A DNA stretch of 64,000 bases from DATBVX01 sp963810775 (GTDB taxonomy: Bacteria; Pseudomonadota; Gammaproteobacteria; Steroidobacterales; Steroidobacteraceae): contig CAWEOT010000023.1 in the NCBI GenBank assembly GCA_963810775.1, positions 1 through 64,000 on the forward strand, read 5' to 3'. Numbering within the stretch: the stretch's first letter is position 1; each line of letters starts with the position of its first letter. This document shows, piece after piece, positions 1-9,444 of this stretch. The position numbers and the translations under genes are program-made. The notes under the pieces were generated by a model. That model had not been told where the DNA came from and searched no databases. It saw only the letters and a list, made by a program, of their open reading frames with translations.

Positions 1-1140
1 CAAGTAGCTGAGTCCACTTTCACTTCGGCGACCAAGGGCCAGCTCGATGACAAAGCTTTGGCGCGCGGTCTCAAGGAACTGCTGGCGACGGACGACTTCC
101 AGCAGGTGCGGTATCGGGTCGACAGCACGGATACAGGTCGCTACCTCGCCATTGAGCCGCGCGAAAAGAGCTGGGGGCCGAATTACATGCACCTCGGTCT
201 CAATCTATCGACGGACTTCCAGGGTACCAGTGCATTCAATCTCAACGTCGATCACCGCATGACGTGGTTGACTGAGCGCGGACTCGAGTGGCGCAACCGC
301 TTTTACCTCGGCGATCTGACCGGCATCGCGAGCGAGCTGTATCAGCCGCTCGATCTGGCGCGCAAATGGTTTACGTCGTCGCGACTCGTGGGAGTGCAGG
401 AGCTCGAGACCATCTTCCTCGACGACGAAGCGGTGGCTCAGTACCGGAATCGCCGCGGCGAAGTCGCGTTGGACTTAGGGCACCGTTTCGGCACCTACGG
501 CGAGGCGCGCTTCGGCTATCGCTTCGGCAAGGTGAGCTTTACCAAGTCGACCGGCACTGCAGCGCTCACTGACAGCCACGACAATCTTGGCGCTGCCTAC
601 CTGCGGGTGGTGCTGGATCAGTACAACAACTGGCATTTTCCCTCCAGCGGATTCCTCGCCGTTCTCGACCTTTCCAGCACTCGGCCGAGTCTCGGAGCGG
701 ACGTCGAGTATTACAGCGGGGCGGCGCGTCTCGAGAAGGCCTTTGGCACCGACGACAATCACTTCCGTATCGGCTTTGATTACTACACCACTTTCAATGG
801 CGAGCGGCCCATCTATAACGCGTTCGCACTGGGAGGCTTTCAAAACCTGTCCGGCTACAGCCAGCGCGAATTCCTGGTCGACGGTGCGCTGCTCGGTCGC
901 ATGGTGTATGAGCGTCGCCTGTTCTCGCTGCCTGCCTTCGGCAAGGGCATTTACTGGGGAGGCTCGCTCGAGGCGGCGAGCATCGAGAATCGCCTCAATG
1001 GTCCCGATCCGAGTGGCGTGATCTATTCGGGCTCGATGTACCTCGCCGCAGATACGCTTCTCGGGCCCTGCTACTTTGCGGTCGGGCTGTCCGAGACTGG
1101 AAATACCGCGGTGTACCTGTTCCTGGGTCGTCCGCTGTAA
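1..1140 (+). CDS. PlpD-type patatin-like protein, C-terminal POTRA/β-barrel part (5' end outside window)
   Basis: The frame is open from the first base, so the gene begins upstream and the internal TTG at 58 is not a credible start; 379 residues are visible. The first ~45 visible residues look like the end of a POTRA-type module (DDKALARGLKELL, then a strand with QVRYRV). The rest is a run of alternating aromatic/polar β-strands with no hydrophobic helix, ending in a short strand at FLGRPL, as in Omp85-superfamily barrels. Patatin-POTRA-barrel proteins (PlpD, type Vd autotransporters) put a serine phospholipase outside the outer membrane; the patatin domain itself is not in view. A TamA/BamA-like protein without patatin is the alternative. 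Confidence 0.7.
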   Translation, partial: QVAESTFTSATKGQLDDKALARGLKELLATDDFQQVRYRVDSTDTGRYLAIEPREKSWGPNYMHLGLNLSTDFQGTSAFNLNVDHRMTWLTERGLEWRNRFYLGDLTGIASELYQPLDLARKWFTSSRLVGVQELETIFLDDEAVAQYRNRRGEVALDLGHRFGTYGEARFGYRFGKVSFTKSTGTAALTDSHDNLGAAYLRVVLDQYNNWHFPSSGFLAVLDLSSTRPSLGADVEYYSGAARLEKAFGTDDNHFRIGFDYYTTFNGERPIYNAFALGGFQNLSGYSQREFLVDGALLGRMVYERRLFSLPAFGKGIYWGGSLEAASIENRLNGPDPSGVIYSGSMYLAADTLLGPCYFAVGLSETGNTAVYLFLGRPL

Positions 1141-1244
1141 GCGGCTGATCGAACGGGGCAGGGCAGGCGCTTATACTGCGGACCGCATCACAGGGCGCTG
1201 AATCCGAATCCAGGGACGAGTCGAAAGTAACCGTAAGTCCGCGT

Positions 1245-1805
1245 ATGGAAGAACCGGTCCTGAAACGCATTGCCCGAGGCGAGCAGCGCGCCGTTTCCGA
1301 GTGCATCGAGCAGTTCGGGAATCTGGTCTGGGCGCTCGCCCGACGGCTATCGCGCACGCGCGCGGATGCCGAGGACGCTGTTCAGGAAATCTTCATCGAC
1401 CTCTGGCGCAGTGCTGGCCGGTACGATCCCGCTCAAGGCTCGGAGAAGGTGTTCATTACGACGATTGCACGGCGAAGATTGATCGACAGGCTGCGTCGCT
1501 CCGCACAGGAACCGGCTCGGGAGTCCACCGATGCTCTTGATGCCGTGGGCTGGGCCGAACCCGGCACGCGCGGAGAGATCTGCGTGGAAGCCGAGCGGGC
1601 TGCGCGTGCCGTCGCACGCCTGCGACCCGAGCAGCAAACAGTACTCGAGCTCGGAATCCTTCAAGGCCTGAGTCATTCGGAGATTGCCGCAAAGACAGGC
1701 ATGGCGCTCGGAACCGTAAAGACGAACATGCGGCGCGGGCTCATCGAGGTTCGCGAACTGATGGAAACGCTCGGTGCCGAATCGGCAGGAGGATCGCGGT
1801 CATGA
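1245..1805 (+). CDS. ECF-type RNA polymerase sigma factor
   Basis: 186 aa, the usual length of an extracytoplasmic-function sigma factor. Region 2 is visible at about residues 25-90 (AEDAVQEIFIDLWRS, the core-binding and -10 helix). Region 4 is near residues 125-175, with a helix-turn-helix reading HSEIAAKTGMALGTVKTNM that would contact the -35 element. The stop overlaps the start of the downstream anti-sigma gene by 4 bp (ATGA), the standard coupled arrangement. It should direct transcription of an envelope or oxidative stress regulon, probably including itself; the signal is unknown. Confidence 0.92.
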   Translation: MEEPVLKRIARGEQRAVSECIEQFGNLVWALARRLSRTRADAEDAVQEIFIDLWRSAGRYDPAQGSEKVFITTIARRRLIDRLRRSAQEPARESTDALDAVGWAEPGTRGEICVEAERAARAVARLRPEQQTVLELGILQGLSHSEIAAKTGMALGTVKTNMRRGLIEVRELMETLGAESAGGSRS

Positions 1806-2629
1806 GCGATGCATTCCTGCGTAACGAGCGCCTGCTCGACCTGCTGGCGAAACGCGCGACCGAAGGGGTCACCTCCGCCGAGCAGTCCGAGCTCGACCGG
1901 CTGCTGGCGCAGTATCCCGATGCGGACCCGCAGCTCATCGATCGCATCGCCGCTGCGGTAATGCTGGCAGGAGATCTTCCGGAGGAGCCCTTGCCCGCGT
2001 CCTTGCGCGCACGTGTCGAATCGCAAGCCGCTCGGGAATTGCCCGCCGCCACCAGCAAGGTCACCTCGATCCATTCGCGCACTGACGAGCGGCACGCGGC
2101 GGCGACCGGACGCTTCGCATGGTTTGCGGCCGCGGCTTGCCTGGTACTCGCTGTCATCGGGTGGTGGCCGCGATTGCATGAGACTATTGAACCGCCTGTG
2201 ATCACGCAGACACCGCGGCCGCTGACACCTGCCGAGGAACGGCTCGCACTGCTGCAAGAGGGCGCTGCGGTCACACACAGCGAGTGGGCCAGCACCGACG
2301 ACCCGGCCTCACAGGGCGTCAAAGGCGATGTGGTCTGGGACAACTCGAAGCAGCGCGGCTATCTGCGCTTCAGCGGGCTGCCCGCCAACGATCCGAAGCA
2401 GTCGCAGTATCAGCTGTGGATTTTCGACGCGAAACGCGATGACCGTTATCCCATTGACGGCGGCGTGTTCGACATTCCGCCGGGTGCGACCGAAGTCGTC
2501 ATACCGATCAACGCACGTCTCGCGGTGAACGATCCGGCCATGTTTGCGGTGACGATCGAACGGCCAGGCGGCGTGGTGGTTTCCGGACGTGAACACATTG
2601 TCGCACTGGCAAAGGTTGCGGCCGGCTGA
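1802..2629 (+). CDS. RskA-like anti-sigma factor (membrane)
   Basis: 275 aa. The N-terminal ~90 residues are cytoplasmic and acidic/helical, consistent with a sigma-binding anti-sigma domain. A single hydrophobic segment follows at about residues 104-122 (FAWFAAAACLVLAVIGWW). The C-terminal ~140 residues form a periplasmic β-rich domain with YQLWIFD and PPGATEVVIPI motifs, typical of the RskA/anti-sigma-K C-terminal family. It would hold the upstream sigma factor inactive until degraded by regulated proteolysis. Translationally coupled to the sigma gene (4 bp overlap). Confidence 0.88.
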   Translation: MSDAFLRNERLLDLLAKRATEGVTSAEQSELDRLLAQYPDADPQLIDRIAAAVMLAGDLPEEPLPASLRARVESQAARELPAATSKVTSIHSRTDERHAAATGRFAWFAAAACLVLAVIGWWPRLHETIEPPVITQTPRPLTPAEERLALLQEGAAVTHSEWASTDDPASQGVKGDVVWDNSKQRGYLRFSGLPANDPKQSQYQLWIFDAKRDDRYPIDGGVFDIPPGATEVVIPINARLAVNDPAMFAVTIERPGGVVVSGREHIVALAKVAAG

Positions 2630-2660
2630 AAAATAGCCCGCGCCGCGGGACACAAGCGTC

Positions 2661-3615
2661 ATGACCACTCAGGCCTCGCAAGAGTCGCAATCGGCTCGCA
2701 GCGTTCTCATGATTCGCCCGGCACGCTTCGGCGCGAATCCCGACACTGCGGCGACGAATGCCTTTCAGGCACGGACGCTTGAGGAGCCACTCGCAACGAT
2801 TCGCGAGCGGGTCACCAGGGAGTTCGACGCACTCGTCGACGCGCTGAGCGGATGCTGGTGTCGAAGTGTGCGTGGTGGACGATACGGCTGAACCCGAGAA
2901 GCCCGATGCGATCTTCCCCAACAACTGGGTGAGCTTTCATGCGGATGGCACTGTCGTGTTGTATCCGATGCTGGCGTCGAACCGGCGGCCGGAGCGACGA
3001 CTCGAGGTCGTCGAGCAGCTCGTCGCCCGACATCACTTCCGAGTTGGTCGAACCATTGATCTGAGCGAGCACGAAACGACAGGCGGGTATCTCGAAGGCA
3101 CCGGGAGCCTCGTGCTCGATCGCGTGAACCGGCTCGCATTCGCGTCCCTTTCCCCGCGCACTCACCTCGATCCCATCGGGGACTTTGCGCAACGCCTCGA
3201 TTACGAGGTCGTCAGCTTCGAAGCCTTCGATGGAGCGGGTATCCCGCCATACCACACCAACGTGTTGATGTGCGTCGGCGCGCACTTTGCCGTGCTTTGT
3301 GCGAGCGCCATCGCCGACGACGCGCGACGCGGCGCAGTGGCGCGGATCCTGGAGAACACCGGTCGCGAGCTGATCGAGATCACGCCGCGGCAGATGAGCG
3401 CGTTCGCCGGCAACATGCTCGAGCTCGAGAATCGGGCGGGCGATAAGATCATCGCCATGTCCGCGACGGCGCAGCAAAGCCTTGATGGTGTGCAACGCAC
3501 CGGCGTGGAACGTTACGGCAAGATCGTTGCGGTGCCGATTCCGACCATCGAAAAGTATGGCGGCGGCAGCGTGCGCTGCATGCTCGCGGAAATTCACCTT
3601 CCGCATCGCAGGTGA
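2661..3615 (+). pseudogene. ctlX: Citrulline utilisation hydrolase-like (CtlX/amidinotransferase fold), frameshifted
   Basis: The N-terminal ORF opens with SVLMIRPARFGANPDTAATN, the signature start of the CtlX guanidino-group-modifying family. The rest continues in another frame with PDAIFPNNWVSFHADG and catalytic-region motifs YHTNVLMCVG (His) and GGSVRCMLAEIHLP (Cys nucleophile). Removing one G at 2850/2851 (AGCGGAT to AGCGAT) joins the two into one ~317-residue protein with no other change, reading ALSDAGVEVCVVDD through the junction. It is therefore either a very recent one-base inactivation or a sequence error. The expected activity is hydrolysis of citrulline or a related guanidino/ureido compound. 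Confidence 0.8.
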
Positions 3616-3738
3616 GGAACAGGGGCGTGTGATTCTCATCGCGATTCAGCACGGATAGGTGTTCGCTGCAGATCGATGGGCCACGCTCGGCGGCCAATTT
3701 CTCTCCGCGCACTGCGCTACAATTTCGCCGCGGGGTAA

Positions 3739-4384
3739 ATGTTGCTCGAACTTGGACTCAAGACGCTGCTGGGTTACCTGTTGGGCTCGCTCATGGGTGG
3801 TCTGATCGTCGGCCGCCTGCGCGGCGGTGTTGACATACGCAGCGTCGGCAGCGGCAATGTCGGCGGTACGAACGCGCTGCGTACCCAGGGGAAAATGTTT
3901 GCTTTCTGGGTCGTGCTCATCGATGTCATCAAAGGGGTCATTGCCGCGGCCGTCCTGCCGCAACTGCGCATACCGGGTGTCGACATCGATCCACAGGTGC
4001 ACCGGGATTGGCTCGTGATGGCGTGCGCTGCCGCCGCCGTGTGCGGGCATGTGTACCCGGTCTGGTACGGATTCCGCGGTGGCAAGGGCGCGGCGACACT
4101 GGTCGGAACCCTGCTGGGGATCCAGCCGGCATTGCTCATTCCGGTGCTGGCAGCGTGGCTTGTAGTCGTGATGCTCTCGGGATATGTCGGGCTTGCGACG
4201 ATGTGCGCGAGCGTGTCGCTGCCGATCTACTCTGTGTGCGACACAGGCGCCACCGCCCGCGGCGCTCACGACCTTCAGTGTCGTGATGGCTGTGTTCGTG
4301 ATCTACACGCATCGTAGCAACGTCTCGCGCATGCTTCGGCACACCGAGCCTCGTGCCCACCGGTTGTGGTTGCTGCGGCGTTGA
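3739..4384 (+). pseudogene. plsY: Glycerol-3-phosphate acyltransferase PlsY, apparent frameshift near the 3' end
   Basis: PlsY transfers acyl groups from acyl-phosphate to glycerol-3-phosphate at the inner membrane, the first step of phospholipid synthesis. The N-terminal 170 residues are clear: glycine-rich GYLLGSLMGG, motif SVGSGNVGGTNALR (~residues 36-49), GHVYPVWYGFRGGKGAAT (~100-117) and several membrane helices. After residue ~172 the frame breaks. Deleting one C from the CCC at 4256-4258 restores a normal end (ALTTFSVVMAVFVIYTHRSN..., last membrane helix plus basic tail), stopping at 4382-4384. PlsY is usually essential, so an assembly indel is likely unless PlsB or another copy exists. 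The end overlaps the proposed birA start. Confidence 0.85.
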
Positions 4385-5397
4385 GCAGACGGCGCGCCGG
4401 GCCGAGCGTCACGTTGCGCGAGCGGCTGATCCACGTGCTCGCTGACGGTGAGTTCCACTCCGGTGCCCGTCTCGCCGCAAGGTTCGGTGTCAGCCGCACT
4501 GCTGTATGGAAGGTTCTGCACGGCGTTTCCGCGCTTGGTCTCGAAGTGCACAGCGTGCCAAAGCGTGGCTATCGGCTGTCACAACCGGTCGAGTCGCTTT
4601 CTCGTTCGCGGATCGAAAAGAACCTCTCGGCGGATACGCGCGCGCGGGTACGCAAGCTCGAAGTCCTCGCCGAGGTCGAATCGACCAATTCGCGCCTGTT
4701 CGCGGTCACCGATCTGCCAATGGACCGCGCCGACGTTTGCATCGCTGAGTTTCAATCCGCGGGACGCGGGCGACGCGGGCGAAGCTGGACGGCGCCATAC
4801 GGTAGTGGCGTGTGCCTGTCGCTGAGCTGGCAATTTCCGGAGACCCCGCGGCAGATCGGCGCCTTGAGCCTTGCCACCGGCGTCGGCGTCCTCAGAGCAC
4901 TGCGGGAGCAGGGCGTCGGCGTTATTGGCCTGAAATGGCCCAATGACATCCTCTCTGGAGGTCGTAAACTCGGTGGCATTCTCATCGAGCTGCGAGCCGA
5001 GACCGCTGGACCCGCGTATGTCGTGCTCGGGATTGGCCTCAATTTTCGCTTGAGTGTGCAGGCGCGGCGCGCAATTCAGGCAAGTGGTGTAACCGCGGTG
5101 GATCTGGCAGAGATCGGCGCGTTGTCGACTACCGGGCGCAACATGCTCGCCGCGACAATCATCAACCGGCTGGTCGAAGTGCTCACCGAGTTTCAGCAAC
5201 AAGGGTTTCGACCGTTCATGAATGAGTGGCGCGATGCGGACGCTTTGTCCGGTGAGGCGATCCGGGTCCTAGTTGGCGAGCAGACACAGCGGGGCATCGC
5301 CCGCGGCATCGATGCAGACGGGGCGCTGATGCTCGAGACGCCGACAGGCCTGATGCGGTTCGTCTCGGGCGAGGTCAGCGTGCGCGCCGGCGCATAG
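4381..5397 (+). CDS. birA: Bifunctional biotin-[acetyl-CoA carboxylase] ligase / biotin operon repressor
   Basis: About 338 aa. The N-terminal winged helix (first ~60 residues, ...GVSRTAVWKVLHGV) marks the repressor-type BirA. The catalytic domain has ESTNSR, the biotin-adenylate loop GRGRRGRSW, and KWPNDI, followed by the C-terminal SH3-like module. It attaches biotin to the BCCP lysine, a function relevant to the BCCP at 43028-43513. The start is uncertain: TTG 4381 overlaps the plsY stop, an in-frame GTG lies at 4366 and another TTG near 4414; none has a good Shine-Dalgarno. It is followed by coaX after 12 bp, consistent with one operon. Confidence 0.93.
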   Translation: MSRRRAGPSVTLRERLIHVLADGEFHSGARLAARFGVSRTAVWKVLHGVSALGLEVHSVPKRGYRLSQPVESLSRSRIEKNLSADTRARVRKLEVLAEVESTNSRLFAVTDLPMDRADVCIAEFQSAGRGRRGRSWTAPYGSGVCLSLSWQFPETPRQIGALSLATGVGVLRALREQGVGVIGLKWPNDILSGGRKLGGILIELRAETAGPAYVVLGIGLNFRLSVQARRAIQASGVTAVDLAEIGALSTTGRNMLAATIINRLVEVLTEFQQQGFRPFMNEWRDADALSGEAIRVLVGEQTQRGIARGIDADGALMLETPTGLMRFVSGEVSVRAGA

Positions 5398-5409
5398 CAG
5401 GGACTGCGC

Positions 5410-6183
5410 ATGATCCTGTTACTCGACATCGGCAACACACGCGTGAAATGGGCGCAGCTCCTTGATGGCTCGCTTACGCCACAGCAATCTTTCCTGCATC
5501 GTGACGTGGCGCCCGAGGAATGGATCAAGCAACTGTTTCGTGAGCGGTTCCGCCCAAAGCGGTTGCTGGTGGCCAACGTCGCCGGTGCCGGGATGGAAGG
5601 AACAATTCGAAGCGAAGCGCAGCGCGTGTGGCAACTCACAGCCGAGTTCGCCACTTCCCAGGCGCATGCGTGTGAGGTCACCAATGCATATCCTCAACCG
5701 CCGTCGCTGGGGGTTGACCGGTGGCTGGCGCTGATCGCTGCCCGCCACCTCGGTCCCGGTTGGGCGTGCGTGATCGACGCCGGGACCGCGCTGACAATCG
5801 ACGCGCTCGATCCAGCGGGATTGCACTTGGGAGGACTCATCATTCCCGGCAGCCGGATGATGGTGGATGCACTGCTGGATCGAACCAGTGACATCGCGCG
5901 CAAGGCGCGTGAATACGCCGGCCAGGTCGCGGGCATGATCGCGGAAAAGACCGCCTTCGCGAACAACACGGCACAGGCGGTGGCGAGTGGCGCGGCCTAT
6001 GCCCTGGCTGCCGCTGCGGACCGCGCAGTCGCGGATCTCGCGCGGCGCGCCGGCGGAGCAACGCCGCGGGTTTACCTTACGGGTGGCGACGCAGAGCAGC
6101 TCAAACGCGCCATGACGAGTTTCGCTGAAGTCGTGCCGGATCTCGTGCTGCGAGGTTTGGCGGTCACCGCGGAGCGCGTGTAA
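5410..6183 (+). CDS. coaX: Type III pantothenate kinase
   Basis: 257 aa, the normal length. It phosphorylates pantothenate in the first step of coenzyme A synthesis. ASKHA-fold motifs are present: DIGNTRVKW near the N-terminus (phosphate 1), GVDRW at ~99-103, AGTALTIDAL at ~123 (pantothenate/phosphate 2) and a C-terminal LTGGDA (adenosine). Type III enzymes need a monovalent cation and are not feedback-inhibited by CoA. The birA-coaX pairing is conserved in many gammaproteobacteria. Confidence 0.95.
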   Translation: MILLLDIGNTRVKWAQLLDGSLTPQQSFLHRDVAPEEWIKQLFRERFRPKRLLVANVAGAGMEGTIRSEAQRVWQLTAEFATSQAHACEVTNAYPQPPSLGVDRWLALIAARHLGPGWACVIDAGTALTIDALDPAGLHLGGLIIPGSRMMVDALLDRTSDIARKAREYAGQVAGMIAEKTAFANNTAQAVASGAAYALAAAADRAVADLARRAGGATPRVYLTGGDAEQLKRAMTSFAEVVPDLVLRGLAVTAERV

Positions 6184-6215
6184 AGCGTGCACCCGCGAAG
6201 TCGTAGGATTCGCGC

Positions 6216-6965
6216 ATGAAGGCCCTGTTCCTGGCGCTGCTGCTGGTGAATCTCATCGTGCTCGCCTGGACGGCGTGGCACGCACCCACCGATTCACGAG
6301 TATCGACGCCTGCCGTGAGTGCAGTGCCGACGCTTCAGCTCGCGAGTGAAAAGGAGCCTCCGCCTGCCATACCGACTGCGCCCACAGCGTCACCGAGCGA
6401 CACGCCACCGCTCGCTACACAACCCGATTCGAATTCCAGTTCGACGCCGACTGATGAAACCACTGCGTTGCTGACTGGCCCTGCACGCTGCATCAGTCTA
6501 GGCCCGTTTCGGGATCTTGCCGAAGCGAGCCAGGCTTCATCGACGATGCGTGGTTCCGGCTACGCGCCGCACACGCGGCTCGCGCAAGGTGACGTCTGGG
6601 CGGGATTGTGGGTGTACCTCGCGGACCTGCCATCGCGCACCGAGGCACAACGCGCGATGAGTGTTCTCAAGCAAAAAGGTGTTGCTGACGCCTACATCAT
6701 GCCGGCAGCCGATCAGACCAATGTCATCTCGCTTGGAATCTTCGGCGACCCGGAGCGTGCGCAACGGCGCGCCGAGGAAGTGCGTGCGCTCGGTTTTACT
6801 CCCTCCGTCGCAGACCGCACGCGCAAGGACACGGTGTACTGGATCGATATCGACCTCAAGCCCACGGACGCCATGGTGAACCCGTCCGATATCCAGAGTG
6901 AAAGCGGTCGCATCGTGCGATTGCAGGTCCAGGCGTGCCCGCAGGGCCGCGCTGCGAGTAGTTGA
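6216..6965 (+). CDS. SPOR-domain membrane protein
   Basis: 249 aa. One N-terminal membrane anchor (residues 2-18, ALFLALLLVNLIVLAW), a Pro/Thr/Ser-rich linker to ~residue 85, then a C-terminal SPOR repeat of ~75 residues containing VISLGIFGDPERAQRRAEEV. SPOR domains bind glycan strands denuded of stem peptides at division sites, so a septal cell-envelope role is likely. It sits 32 bp after coaX and just before tRNA-Thr, the position a SPOR-type gene occupies in Pseudomonas and Xanthomonas relatives. Confidence 0.85.
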   Translation: MKALFLALLLVNLIVLAWTAWHAPTDSRVSTPAVSAVPTLQLASEKEPPPAIPTAPTASPSDTPPLATQPDSNSSSTPTDETTALLTGPARCISLGPFRDLAEASQASSTMRGSGYAPHTRLAQGDVWAGLWVYLADLPSRTEAQRAMSVLKQKGVADAYIMPAADQTNVISLGIFGDPERAQRRAEEVRALGFTPSVADRTRKDTVYWIDIDLKPTDAMVNPSDIQSESGRIVRLQVQACPQGRAASS

Positions 6966-7004
6966 ATCGTAGGCGGGCTGCAGCCTGCTAGAATCCGGCG
7001 CGTC

Positions 7005-7080
<76 letters not shown>

Positions 7081-7227
7081 ATGCCTCAAGTCGTCTCGAA
7101 TCCCTGCGCGCGCTGAAAGGCGGGACGCGCCGCGCACCGATCCGCGTACGCGAACAAGCCAACCAGCTCCGGCCGGCAGAATCCTCATTCAGCCCCGCAC
7201 GATGTTCGACGTTCGCACGCCTTGGAA

Positions 7228-7548
7228 TTATGGGCGCACGATCTCGACGCTGACCAGCTTGCCATCCTCGAAGCGCAACACTGCCGGGAACGATGAGGAA
7301 CCGCGGTCGTAGGTCCAGGTTTCGACGTGAATCGTGCCGCTGGTGAAAGTCGTGCCGTTCGAACGGCGCACTTGCTGCGGAATATCTTCGCTCGTCTTCG
7401 AGGTCGGCTCCCCGCAATACTGGATCACGGCGTCCCGGCTCTTCGTTGAGTCGATCAGCTGGGAACCACAACGGAATGTATCGTCTCCCGCGAGCGCACT
7501 CGCGGTAATGAGCGACAGCAGCAGGGTGAGTAAGGAACGTGTGTGCAC
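7228..7548 (-). CDS. DUF2845-like small secreted protein
   Basis: 106 aa with a Sec signal peptide (residues 1-20, SLLTLLLSLITASALA, cleavage before GDDTF). The mature part has an early CGSQLI and a second Cys in AVIQYCGEPTSK, probably a disulfide, and ends in a compact β-domain (LRFEDGKLVSVEIVRP). This matches the general pattern of DUF2845 periplasmic proteins of unknown function. It lies 4 bp downstream of the PilZ gene on the same strand, so the two are probably co-transcribed. Confidence 0.7.
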   Translation of the reverse strand: MHTRSLLTLLLSLITASALAGDDTFRCGSQLIDSTKSRDAVIQYCGEPTSKTSEDIPQQVRRSNGTTFTSGTIHVETWTYDRGSSSFPAVLRFEDGKLVSVEIVRP

Positions 7549-7552
7549 GCGA

Positions 7553-7828
7553 CTACCGGCCGGCGTAATTCTCCATCATCAATCCGGTGCCGCCGCGCGA
7601 TACATGTGCGACGACAGCCGTTCGACGATGAATCTTGGTCACAGTCCCGAGGTTGATTGCGAAAGCCAGCTCGACCGTCTGCCCTTTGCGCAGCCCGTAG
7701 TTCTCAGTCTCGATGAACACGCCGTTGGCGCTCAGGTTCTTTGCCTTGCAGATGCGCCCGCGCTTGCCCGGGAAGGTGATGTAGACCGTTGTCTTTGCGC
7801 GGTGGCGGGTGTGCAGTCGACGCTCCAT
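7553..7828 (-). CDS. PilZ domain protein
   Basis: A single-domain protein of 91 aa. ATG at 7828 is chosen because GAGGAT lies 8 nt upstream and the protein then opens MERRLHTRHRAKT, the RxxxR c-di-GMP signature of PilZ domains. The second motif is LSANGVFIET, matching (D/N)xSxxG. It should bind cyclic di-GMP and alter a partner, commonly motility or exopolysaccharide machinery. The frame is open for 28 codons further upstream. Confidence 0.85.
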   Translation of the reverse strand: MERRLHTRHRAKTTVYITFPGKRGRICKAKNLSANGVFIETENYGLRKGQTVELAFAINLGTVTKIHRRTAVVAHVSRGGTGLMMENYAGR

Positions 7829-8019
7829 GCCCGGATCCTCGATAGTTCTTGTAATGGCCCAAGCGTGCTGAGGAATTATGCCTGCTCGAAACCGCGACGC
7901 AACACCGGTCAAGGAAAAGATGTATTGCGAGGCGATATGTCAGGTCGGCTTGACTCGAATTTGACAGGTTGCATGCTGAAACCGCACCGTCTCAGCCCTT
8001 GAATACAGGGAGTTCCACT

Positions 8020-8310
8020 GTGGCTGCTTACATCATCGTCGACGTAGAAATCACGGAACCGGTCGGATACGAGGACTACAAGCGGCAGACGCCGAGCAGC
8101 GTGGCGCAGTATGGTGGGCGCTTCATCGTGCGCGGCGGGCGTGCCGAGAACCTCGAAGGTGACTGGAGCCCCAATCGCATGGTGGTGGTCGAATTCCCCA
8201 GCGTCGAGCAGGCGAAGAAGTGGTGGTCCTCTTCTGAATATGCCCCCGCCAAGGCGCTTCGCCAGCGTTGCGGGCGCACGCGCATGATTGTGGTTGAAGG
8301 CGTGACCTGA
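8020..8310 (+). CDS. DUF1330 family protein
   Basis: 96 aa from GTG 8020, preceded by AGGGAG; the longer frame from 7969 has no ribosome site and no family similarity. The dimeric α/β-barrel (ferredoxin-like) fold of DUF1330 shows in AAYIIVDVEITEP at the start, GRFIVRGG in the middle, and a VVVEFPSVEQAKKWW segment. The function of the family is not known; proteins of this fold include small monooxygenases and dehydratases. It stands 18 bp upstream of a threonine-dehydratase-like gene. Confidence 0.85.
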   Translation: MAAYIIVDVEITEPVGYEDYKRQTPSSVAQYGGRFIVRGGRAENLEGDWSPNRMVVVEFPSVEQAKKWWSSSEYAPAKALRQRCGRTRMIVVEGVT

Positions 8311-8328
8311 ACCAGTCCGTCGCCTTCG

Positions 8329-9336
8329 ATGTCACAAGCATCCGAAACTCAGGCAATACCCGCGCTGCAGCTCGAAGACATTCGGGCGGCACGAAAGTTG
8401 CTGGGCGATCGCGTCGTCACCACCCCTGTCCACGAGTGGCAAAGCCAGACGATCGGCGAATCGCTCGGGACCGGTGCACGCGTGTTCATGAAACTCGAGT
8501 TGCTGCAGAGAACCGGCAGCTTCAAGGCGCGAGGCGCATTACTTAACCTGTTGCGATTGACAGCGGAGCAACGCGAACGCGGCGTCACCGCCATCAGCGC
8601 GGGCAATCATGCGATCGCCGTGGCCTACGCCGCCCAGGTACTCGGCGTACACGCCAAGGTCGTGATGATCAAAACCGCCAACCCTTTTCGCGTGGCGCTC
8701 TGTCGCAGTCATGGTGCCGATATCGAGTTTGCCGCGGACGCACACATCGGCTTCCAACGTGTTGCGGAGATTGAGAAGAACGAGGGGCGGGCGCTGATCC
8801 ATCCCTTCGAAGGATTCGGGACCGCGACGGGCACAGCGACGCTCGGGCTCGAATTGTGCCAGCAGGTCGAACAGCTCGACGCGGTGATCATCCCGATCGG
8901 CGGAGGTGGCCTGTGCGCGGGGGTGGCGTCTGCCGTGAAGCTCATGCAACCGCAATGCGCTGTCTACGGCGTCGAGCCGGTCGGTGCGGACTCCATGCAT
9001 CGCAGCTTCGCCGCCGGCGAGCCGCGCTCGATCGAGCGCGTCGCCACCATAGCGGACAGTCTCGGTGCGCCCTTCGCGCTTCCGATTACGTTCGAGCTCT
9101 GCAGGCGCAACGTCGATGATCTCGTGCTGCTGACAGACGATGAGTTGCGCGCCGGCATGAGGCTGATGCAGCGCGAGTGCAAACTGGCCGTCGAGCCCGC
9201 GGGCGCCGCCGCCGCAGCAGCACTGCTCGGCCCGCTGCGCACGCGGTTGTCCGGGCGCCGTGTTGCGCTGATCGTCTGCGGTTCCAACATCGATACCGCG
9301 ACCTACGCCCGACTGATCGAAAACGGGCATGACTGA
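8329..9336 (+). CDS. PLP-dependent threonine/serine dehydratase-like enzyme
   Basis: 335 aa, catalytic domain only (no ACT regulatory domain), as in catabolic TdcB or serine racemase. The PLP lysine is in GSFKARGA (~residue 66). The substrate loop is SAGNHA, the phosphate-binding glycine loop is PIGGGGL (~188), and the pyridine-ring contact is near CGSNIDT at the C-terminus. The expected reaction is deamination of L-threonine to 2-oxobutanoate or L-serine to pyruvate. Lack of an ACT domain argues against an isoleucine-inhibited biosynthetic IlvA. Confidence 0.88.
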   Translation: MSQASETQAIPALQLEDIRAARKLLGDRVVTTPVHEWQSQTIGESLGTGARVFMKLELLQRTGSFKARGALLNLLRLTAEQRERGVTAISAGNHAIAVAYAAQVLGVHAKVVMIKTANPFRVALCRSHGADIEFAADAHIGFQRVAEIEKNEGRALIHPFEGFGTATGTATLGLELCQQVEQLDAVIIPIGGGGLCAGVASAVKLMQPQCAVYGVEPVGADSMHRSFAAGEPRSIERVATIADSLGAPFALPITFELCRRNVDDLVLLTDDELRAGMRLMQRECKLAVEPAGAAAAAALLGPLRTRLSGRRVALIVCGSNIDTATYARLIENGHD

Positions 9337-9444
9337 TCCGTTCCCCGGCGTGAATTGCACCAAAGGCCTAATGAATTCGCTTGATGTCTTGTGGGATCAT
9401 GCGCCCCCTTTCGACACCACAAGCAGCAATCACGGGAGTGAGGC

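Noticed and set aside
3700..3738. TACAAT at 3718-3723 as a -10 box for plsY
   Set aside because: No convincing -35 at the right spacing; left unannotated.
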